From the NCBI GenBank assembly GCA_943704525.1, contig CALSCQ010001715.1, positions 1-32,376 of the forward strand: DNA of 32,376 nucleotides, read 5' to 3'. Source of the DNA: Pigoraptor vietnamica. Taxonomy: Eukaryota; Opisthokonta; Filasterea. The notes beneath the pieces were generated by a model. It ran no database searches. It saw only the letters and a program-made list of their open reading frames with translations, and was not told the DNA's origin. Each line of letters opens with the position of its first letter. Position 1 is the stretch's first letter. The translations under genes were made by a program, and so were the position numbers. Of the stretch, positions 25,701-32,376 are shown one piece after another.

Positions 25701-25792
25701 GGCATCGCGGTGTTATTAACGCCTTTTCGTTCAAATTGGCAGCCAAGATTACGAACGAGTGCGTGCGGGAGGACAAAGAGTATGCCTACTAA
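22759..25792 (+). CDS. EIF2B3: Translation initiation factor eIF2B gamma subunit
   Basis: eIF2B is the exchange factor that recycles eIF2-GDP; gamma pairs with the catalytic epsilon subunit. Ten exons give about 474 residues: 22759-22918, 23043-23197, 23401 to about 23563, 23715-23823, 24067-24335, 24538-24707, 24897-24992, 25146-25294, 25478-25581 and 25743-25792. The N-terminal nucleotidyltransferase-like fold is clear: QAVLLAGGTGSRI, VPKPILPIANRPM, FIVVSSDLITDVDLQHV. Then come DYVGLDESGKRLLFF and NLADAHLYIFKRWVLDFL. The C-terminus is a left-handed beta-helix of hexapeptide repeats (IGNDCVIGEQVRVG, VVGRHCTIGADVKIANSII, CNISGSIVCPHAVI). Length fits the family (about 450). The exon 3 donor is unresolved: phase requires either a GC donor after 23563 or a weak GTTGCT donor after 23581. 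The second start codon, 22768, is an alternative. Confidence 0.93.
25041..25132. repeat. 46-bp imperfect tandem duplication in eIF2B gamma intron 7
   Basis: Units 25041-25086 and 25087-25132 share AATGGAT, GCTAACGAT, CATCC and CTGCGCA blocks in register. They lie within the intron 24993-25145 and differ at a handful of bases. Confidence 0.8.
25301..25399. repeat. 22-bp minisatellite in eIF2B gamma intron 8
   Basis: Three contiguous units start at 25334, 25356 and 25378. The unit begins GTGCCCTCTGTC and ends TTTACACGC. A diverged fourth copy lies at 25301, separated by 11 bases. All lie in the intron 25295-25477. The last two units are identical. Confidence 0.92.
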
Positions 25793-26591
25793 GGGGGCCA
25801 TAAAGCGACCTGGGCTCTCCACAAACTTCGTGCTTCGCTCGTTTCATGTTCGGTCCCTGTAAGCCACAGTGGTGCATGTGCTCAAAGAAAGGGGCTGCGT
25901 TCCTTTCCGCTGGCGGATGCCATGTACGCGTGCGCGTCTTGGAGTGTCCGTTGCACCGTCTCCTCATAGATCGCAGGTCATAGATCATCGGCACTACTGG
26001 CCACACATAGATCGCAGCTCGGCCGACAGCGGCGCAAGAGCAAGCGAGCCTTCGGCAGCCCACTGATCACGTGACACATTCTCGCCACTCAGCGGTGTGC
26101 CCCATTCGGGGTCTTTTCAAGCGATTTATTACGGCGCTGTTTCAGTATGAAATTTGTATGGAAATCGCGGTTATTACAGACGGGGTGTGCCCTTCACCGC
26201 ACTCGCCTCGCTCTCGGGGCGTCAATCAATCGCACACACACACGCACACGCACACAGGGTGCTCTCTCTCTCGTCTCGCTGCTTCCCCTCTGTCTCTCTC
26301 TCTTTCTCGATGGCCGCGTAGTGTCACGCCTTGCCGCCCGCGGTCGTGTGCGAGAGAGAGTGGTCGAATGAGGAGTGTGCGTGTGTGTGTGCGTGTGTAC
26401 GTATCAAATTCCCGCGTTCTCCAATGTTTCACCACACACGCATCAACCGATTTTGCGTAGAAACCACGCTGTAGAGGACGCATCTTTCCTTCTTTTTTCC
26501 CCTAAACACCCCATCCATCTCGTTTCGTCTGCGTGGGCGCGCGGGCGCGACTTAGTCTCTGCAGAGTGGCGGCGCAATAGTGCACTGCGCC
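25793..26591. promoter_or_regulatory. Intergenic region upstream of the beta-helix gene
   Basis: This 799-bp gap lies between the eIF2B gamma stop and the beta-helix gene start. It has TCACGTGA at 26067-26074, repeated CATAGATC blocks (about 25967-26010), a CT-rich stretch (about 26260-26310), and short CA/GT runs. No coding exon was recognised. The right half is the likely promoter of the beta-helix gene. Confidence 0.4.
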
Positions 26592-29500
26592 ATGAGCGGC
26601 GCACGTTGTTGGCGGCGGCGGTCGGCCGCTCTCGCCGCGTTGGCGCTGTTGGCGCTGCTTGCGGGCGCATGGGCACAGTCATGCCCGCCATCTTGTGTCT
26701 GCACGCGGCGACATGCACCCTCGTGCTCGTATGTGTGAGTTTCGCTGTTGTTAATTTGTACTCTCAGCGCTATTGTGCGTTGCATTGTCGCAAGGAGAGG
26801 ATTTATCGAACACATGTACCATTGTGCGCGCTGTGCGTCTTGTGCGTTGCATTGTCGCAAGGAGAGGATTTATCGAACACATGTACCATTGTGCGCGCTG
26901 TGCGTCCTGGGTTTTTCTTTTTTTCTTTTCTTTTTTTTCTTTTGTGGTCGCGTTTTGCTTTTTATTGGCTTTTTATTGGCGTTTATTCAAACTTTGCCTT
27001 GCTTTCTGCAGGGATTGGCGTGCGGTGCGCTCGCGTCTCTCAAAGCCCTTCGTGACCTACGCGAATGATTCGTCCTCTTTCTCGTCCGCGTTGGACGGCT
27101 TTGACGCGTCTTCTTCGCTCGCCGTTGCGCCCCACACGGTTGCCCTCACGGACACGATCGCCTTCCCCGCCGCGCTCAACGGCACGCTCGTTGTCATTGC
27201 ATCCGCCGACGGAGCGCCGGTCACTTTTGCGTGCGCGCAGGCGATGGGCGCCCCCGCAGTGTTCGTCGACGTCGGCTTCCAGGTCGTGTTTGTCAACATC
27301 ACGTTCTTGGGCTGCGCGGAATCGGCGGTGGTTGTTGCGGACGGCGCAAGCGCGGGATTCCGCGGGTGCCAGTTTGTCTCGAACCGCGCGTCCGGACTCG
27401 GCGGCGCTCTGTGGGTGCGGGGCGGCGTCGAGGCCGTCGACTCGAATTTTGTGGGCAACGGGGCATCGCGGGGCGGCGCGGTGGCCGTAACGGAGGACGA
27501 CGCCGCGTTTGTGTGCACCAACTGCGCCTTCAAGGGAAACGCGGCGGCGGACTTTGGCGGGACGATCTACCAGGTGCACGCGTCGTTTGTCGGGCTGAAC
27601 CGCGGCGTGGTGTCGGGCACGGGAACCGTGGGAGGCGTTGGCGGCGGCGCGTTTGTGGGGGACGCGTCGACGCTCGCGATGTACGGCGTCGCCGTCGCGG
27701 ACTCCCTGTGTTACTCTGACGGCGGGTTCGCGTACGTCACGTTCAACTCGACGCTGACGGCGCACAATTGCTCGTTTGCCAACTGCCGCGCCCCGCGACA
27801 GGGCGGCGTGGCGTATATGCGCGACAACAGCCGCCTCTACCTGTCCTCGTCGTGGACCAACGACACGTATGCGGGCGCGTGCGGCGCCATTGTGCGGACG
27901 GGCGAGACTGTGCAGGCGTACATTAGTGACGCGCAGATGTCGTCGTCTTCCGCGGGCCGTCGCGGCGCGCTCGCGTGCACGTCGGACACGTCATTTGTGT
28001 ATGTGAGCACCTCGACCGTGCAGAAGTTTGATGCGATTGAGGGCGCCCTGCTGCACACTGTGGGCTACTCGACGGCGCAGTTTGTGCTCGTGAACGTGTC
28101 GAGCGCGACGGGCAGGCAGAGCGGGGGCGTCTTTGTCATGGCGGACAGCTCGGCCGTGTCCGTCAGTCGCTCCCGCTTCCGCGACTGCGGCGCCCAAACC
28201 CAGCAGGGCGGCTTTGCGCTTGTCATGTCCGCGGCCGTGCTGCGCGCCACGAGCTCGGTTTGGGCGAACATCACCGCGAATGACGGCGGCGGGTTGTGTG
28301 CCGTGTACGGGTCGGCCGCCGTTTACATTTCGCGAGGACGCGTCGATGATGTCATTGCGGCCGGCGGCGCTGGCGGCGCGTTCTACGTGGGCGGCTCGGG
28401 ATTGCTGAACGTGACGGACACGACGTTCAACCGCATCAGCTCGGAGTCGAGCGGCGGTTTGGCGTACTTTGTGGAGGCAGGACAAGGCAGGTTCGCGGGG
28501 TGTTCCGTGGCGAACACGGTCTCGTTCTCGGGCGACGGTGGTGCGCTTGCGATCACGGGGGACGCGGTGCTGAACATTGCGAGCACGCAGTTTGTGTACG
28601 CGTCGTCGCCCGGCGGGGCTGGCGGCCTCATCGCGGCCTCGTCCCGCGCACGCCTGCTGTTGTCGTATGTCACCGCCGAGCAGACGTTTGGAATGCGCGG
28701 CGGATGCTTCCGCATTGCGGGCCGCGTGAGCATTGAGATTTCGCGGTCGCACTTCACGTCGTCTTCCTCGACCACGTCGGGAGGGTTCTTGTGGACGGGC
28801 GACCAGGTGCGTGCGCGCGTCCTGTCGTCGACGGTCGAGGGTAGCGTGTCCCGGCGCGGCTTCGGAGGGCTGTTCATGGTCACGGGCGAGTCGCAGCTGT
28901 CCCTCGCTGACTCGTTTTTCAAGAGCGGATCGGCCATGTACTCTGGCGGCTTTGCGTACGTGCTCGACCTCGCGTCCATCCGCGTGCAGCGCTCGCGCAT
29001 TTCCAAGATGTGGGCGCAGGCGGGCAGCGGCGGCGCGATCGGCTACGTCCCAGACTCTTCCAACACGACGTCGCTGACAATTGAGGGCTCGTACTTTGCA
29101 GATAACACGGCGTCCGGCAACGGCGGCTGCGTGTACGTCGGCAGCCCTTCACGCGTGTACATTAACGGGACGACGTTCACGCTGTGCACGGCGGGCCAGG
29201 GAGAGCAGACGTACGGCGCGGGCGGCGCCGTGTTTGTGAACTTTGGCAATGACCCGTCGTTGTTGGCGACTGGTTTCGTGACGATACGCCAGAGCTCGTT
29301 TGTGGGCAACTCGGCGGCCGTTGCGCCCGGGGTCATGTCTCTCGCGGCCATCCCGCTGTCGTCGCCCTTCTTCGCTGGCAACGTGTTCTCGAACAACTGG
29401 TCGCCATACGAGAGCGGGCGCGGCTTTGCTACTCCCATCGCGGGTCTGCGCGTGTCGTCCCCGGGGCGCGGCGTGACGCCGGGAAATGTGCTGGTCGCGT

Positions 29501-31149
29501 TCAACATCACGGCGATCGACAGCTACGGCAACCCGACGTTTGTGTCACCCCTGCGCCCGCTCGCCGTGCGCCTGGAGCTCCTCGACGACGAGGTGGAGGT
29601 GGAGGGCGAGCTTCTGCGGGGGTTCCTCGAGGACGCGTCGGTGATGTTTGCGAACCTCCGCATCGTGGCTCCGCCGGGCACCTATCGCATGGCCGTCCGC
29701 TCGGGGAACCGGCTGTACGACAACCGCAACCCGCCGTTTCAGGGCTCGGAGCTTGTGAAGATTGTCGTCCTGCCGTGCGCGTCGGGGCTGATTTTTGGCG
29801 ACAATCCGCTGACGGGCGAGCGGGAGTGCCTCGTGCCGCGGTGCCCGCAGGGGTGTCGCCACGGCGTGTGTGCCATCGACCCGAACGCCGAAACGGAGAA
29901 GTACTACTGCCGCTGCCGTTTTGGGTGGACGGGGAGCCGCTGCACGTCGCCCATGGTGCTTGCGGGCCTCGTGGCGATGCTGGGCGTGCTCGTCTCGCTC
30001 ACGGGCGCGGCGCTCGTGTGCAACCGGCGCCAGGTGGGCCCCGCGCTGCGCAGCCCGTTTGGAGACACGGCGGGCTCGTCGGGCAGGTACAGGCGCTCGG
30101 TGTTTGTCGGGCGCATTATCTTTGACGCGACGCTGCGAGGGCTGGACCTCGGCGTGGCGCTCGTCGGCCTGCTCGCTGTGATTGCGGAGCGCGACGCGAC
30201 GGCGGTGGCCGTGCTCGCGTGCATCCTTGGCGGCTATTCCGCGCTGTTTGCCGGAATGCTTGTGTCGTCGTTTGTGGCTGTGCGCACTGTGCGGCGCCTC
30301 TCGAGCGGGGCGAAGGACAAGGCCGGCAAGTGGTCGCAGTTTGACGGCGACGGGAAGGTGCCCAACACGCCCCGTGACTGGGCCGTGCTGTCGCGCGCAC
30401 GCCTGCGCCTGGCGCAGTTTGGTATTGCGCTGACGCTCTGCGACATTCCGATCTTTGTGTTCTTTGCGGTCATCCTCGAGCAGGCTGCGGATGCCGCCTT
30501 CGACGCGTCGTTTGATTACTCGTACCTCTCGGCGTTTGCCGTGAGTGTCGCCATGTTCGGCTTTGGTGCAGGGCGCTTGCGGAGCGCGCTCACGATCGTG
30601 CGCGGCGGCGCGTCCACGCGGCAGGTGCTGCTGTTCTCCACCGGCTCGACGGACCCGCCGGAGGAAATTGACCTGCGTACCGTCACGTCGCTCGTGAGCG
30701 ACACGTGCAGCCGCACGGGCATGCCGGCGCACACGCCCGAGACGAACATCAAGGACGCGATGGTGGCCGCGTCTGGCGGCGTTCTGGGCGACCTCCTGCG
30801 TTGCCGCGCCGGTTATGTAGACGACGACGGCGTCTCGCGCGCCTCGACCACGGGCGCACCCGACGACGATTCGTGGCTGCTCGGTTCGGACGTCAAGTTG
30901 CGCATGCGCCGCGTGCTGTTGGAGCAGATTGCCGCGGGCCGAAACGCCCTCGGGGACGGCGCTGCGCCTTGTGGCGCGGTGGAGCTTCTCGCGCTCGACG
31001 GCGTGTTGGAGAGTGCTCTGCGCGAAATCGCGGCGTGCCGGAGCGACGTTCGCAAGCTGGTGCTTCTTTCGACGAGCGCCCTAGAGGGCGATGTGGCTGT
31101 TCCGCCGGTCGTGGAGACCGCGGACAGCCGCATGCGAAGCCTCGTGTGA
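26592..31149 (+). CDS. Large surface protein: signal peptide, beta-helix-like repeats, EGF, multi-pass membrane region
   Basis: Two exons (26592-26734 and 27012-31149) give 1,426 residues. Exon 1 encodes a signal peptide (MSGARCWRRRSAALAALALL) ending near Ala-Gln, then a Cys-rich SCPPSC stretch. Residues about 60-900 contain repeated Gly-rich turns such as GGALWV, GGAVAV, GGAFYV, SGGFAYV and GGLIAAS at about 20-30-residue spacing, each followed by a short beta/Ser-rich segment. This is the pattern of right-handed beta-helix (pectin-lyase or polymorphic outer-membrane-like) ectodomains. Several NxS/T sites are present. An EGF-like unit follows (about 993-1024, CRHGVC and CRCRFGWTGSRC). Then come a membrane segment (about 1028-1050), about four more hydrophobic segments (about 1084-1240), and a cytosolic tail of about 180 residues. 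A surface adhesion or recognition role is inference. Exon 1 must be spliced because its frame stops just after the donor. Confidence 0.85.
26774..26907. repeat. 67-bp perfect tandem duplication in the beta-helix gene intron
   Basis: Two copies with period 67 (26774-26840 and 26841-26907) appear identical by eye. They sit in the 277-base intron, ahead of a T-rich stretch (about 26912-26985) that precedes the CAG acceptor at 27011. Identity implies a very recent duplication, or an assembly artefact. Confidence 0.93.
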
Positions 31150-31546
31150 AATATGTGTGAATAGTGCGTTTGCGTCTGTGTCGTGTTTCCCGCTTGCGCG
31201 TGCGTGCGTCGCGTGCGTCGCGTGCGTGAGGCGATGTGAGTGCAGATGTGGCGGGCTCTGGAGTTCCCCCTATAAAGGCGCTCATGGTATTTGGTGTGTC
31301 GGTGTGAGAGGAAAGCGAGCTGTGAAGCGGGCTGTGAGATGGAAAATGCGGTGCGTCGTGCGACACACGGACACAACAGCGCCCGCGAGAGATCTCTTAG
31401 CCTGATCAAAGGGCACGCAACGCCCGTGCTTTCAATTGATGAGGTAGAAGGGCCTCCTTACATCGAGTTTCAACTTTATACAAAGATTGACAGGCACTTT
31501 TGAAGCACTCTCCCCATAGAAGTAACATGCCAGTTCTCAATCGCCC
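31150..31546. other. Convergent gap between the beta-helix and TMEM245-like genes
   Basis: This 397-bp gap lies between stop codons. It starts with GTGCGTCGC-type short repeats (about 31197-31232). Short open frames are present, but nothing was recognised. Confidence 0.6.
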
Positions 31547-32344
31547 TTACTCTTGCGCGGCCGCCGCAATGTCTGTGCCAGTCGACGCCGATGCAAGCGA
31601 CCGGCTCTCTGCGCGGTCGGACGCGTCGTCCCTGTCGTCACGCACGGCAACGGCGTCGCTGTGCAAAGGGGCGTCCTGCAACGGCGCCAGCGAGAACACC
31701 TCGCTCTCTGACGGCCACTCGCGGGCGACGCGACCGGCCATACCCCTGCAGAAACACGAGTCAGCGGAGTAATGGCACAATGAATAAGTGCAGCCGCAAG
31801 GTGCACCCAGCGACAACTAAGCCCAACCGCAAGGAAAACGAAGCAAGCACGCACCTTTCGCGACGGAGCGCGTCTTCCGTCGGCCCCGCCACACCCGCGT
31901 ATCCGTGCCTCTGCACCATCGGCGACGGCAACGAATACTCGGACGGCGTGCCTCTCCGTCGCGCGCGGTCGTCAGCGTGGAATTCGTCGAAGCCCTGAGC
32001 CGTGTGCCACATGTGCCCGTCATGCTCCGCGCTCGGCTGCCGCGACACCCGCATCGACTGCGGGGCGTCCCCCTCCGCACGGCGTGTGCGTGGCGTCGCG
32101 TGGCCGTGGCGCTTCGGCGGCTCCCAGAGGTCCTTCTGGAGGTTGTATGCGATCACCGTGATGCACACGAGGAGAGGGCCGATCAGCGCACCCTGCGAGT
32201 AGAGAGCGTCGCATGTACAGGAATGTGAGACAGAGACGCACACACACGTGCACGCAGCCTTGTTTACATACGGCAGGGAAGATCGACGCACCTGAATGTC
32301 AAACGCATAGATGCCGAGCACTATGCTAAGTCCCGTCATGTGCG
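31547..32344 (-). CDS. TMEM245/AI-2E transporter-family membrane protein, C-terminal part (partial)
   Basis: Three exons are visible: 32344-32292, 32192-31855 and 31745-31547. The gene continues beyond the right edge. The first visible residues are HMTGLSIVLGIYAF, then DIQGALIGPLLVCITVIAYNL. This matches the last transmembrane region of TMEM245 and bacterial AI-2E-family permeases, where a GA(L/I)IGP motif precedes the final helix. The rest is a long cytosolic tail of about 150 residues, rich in Arg, Ser, Asp and His, with no recognised domain. An acceptor (AATAG, at 32346-32345) supports the exon boundary near the window edge. The transport substrate in eukaryotes is unknown to me. Confidence 0.72.
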
Positions 32345-32376
32345 CTATTGAGACAAGAAGAAAGAAGGGGGGGGGG

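Noticed and set aside
26773-27011. Open frame running upstream from the beta-helix exon through the intron
   Set aside because: The stretch contains the 67-bp duplication and a T-rich tract typical of an intron end. Exon 1 with its signal peptide joins in phase at 27012.
29545-30732. 395-codon minus-strand open frame inside the beta-helix gene
   Set aside because: It is the antisense of a recognisable EGF and membrane region; composition is Arg/His-rich without domains.

Overview
This window is nuclear DNA from a eukaryote with a compact, GC-rich, intron-rich genome. The genes have many short introns (about 65 to 300 bp), nearly all GT-AG. Intergenic gaps are mostly 100 to 800 bp, and CA/TG microsatellites are frequent. 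A complete Vav gene (CH, tyrosine region, DH, PH, C1, SH3, SH2, SH3) suggests a unicellular relative of animals, such as a choanoflagellate, filasterean, ichthyosporean or corallochytrean. This is inference from gene content, and another obazoan is possible. All exon models were built by hand from splice sites, codon phase and remembered protein families; no alignment or transcript was available. Each complete model stays in frame from start to stop.

Layout, left to right. A (CA)n tract leads into the first exon of a mitochondrial carrier gene (minus). Next is Vav (minus, 4608..619, 11 exons), head to head with a SET-domain gene (plus, 5044..7323) whose product has a signal peptide and ends in KDEL. 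Then come an unrecognised AT-hook protein (minus, 9607..7678), a gap of about 1.3 kb with no gene seen, and COP1 (minus, 14302..10896: RING, coiled coil, WD40). COP1 is head to head with an intronless LicD-type transferase (plus, 14684..15634). A REEP5/DP1-type ER-shaping protein (minus, 16616..15748) is head to head with a secreted SGNH/GDSL esterase resembling carbohydrate esterase family 2 (plus, 17087..18755).

Tryptophanyl-tRNA synthetase with U1/JAZ-type zinc fingers at its N-terminus (minus, 22250..19013) is head to head with eIF2B gamma (plus, 22759..25792). Between them lies a 508-bp promoter carrying two long TG/CA tracts. The right end holds a large surface protein with a signal peptide, beta-helix-like repeats, one EGF-like domain and several membrane segments (plus, 26592..31149). 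Last is the 3' part of a TMEM245/AI-2E-family membrane protein (minus, 32344..31547), cut by the window edge.

There is no operon logic. Themes recur: signalling (Vav), ubiquitin-dependent control (COP1), translation (TrpRS and eIF2B gamma), and the secretory pathway (KDEL SET protein, LicD, REEP, esterase, beta-helix protein). The observations most worth checking are the ER-targeted SET protein, the zinc-finger TrpRS fusion, the 16-bp Vav microexon, the recurrent TCACGTGA palindrome, the 5' splice-site bias to G at +3, and an AT-rich island that may come from mitochondrial DNA. I saw no transposon, virus-derived element, CRISPR array, rRNA or tRNA.
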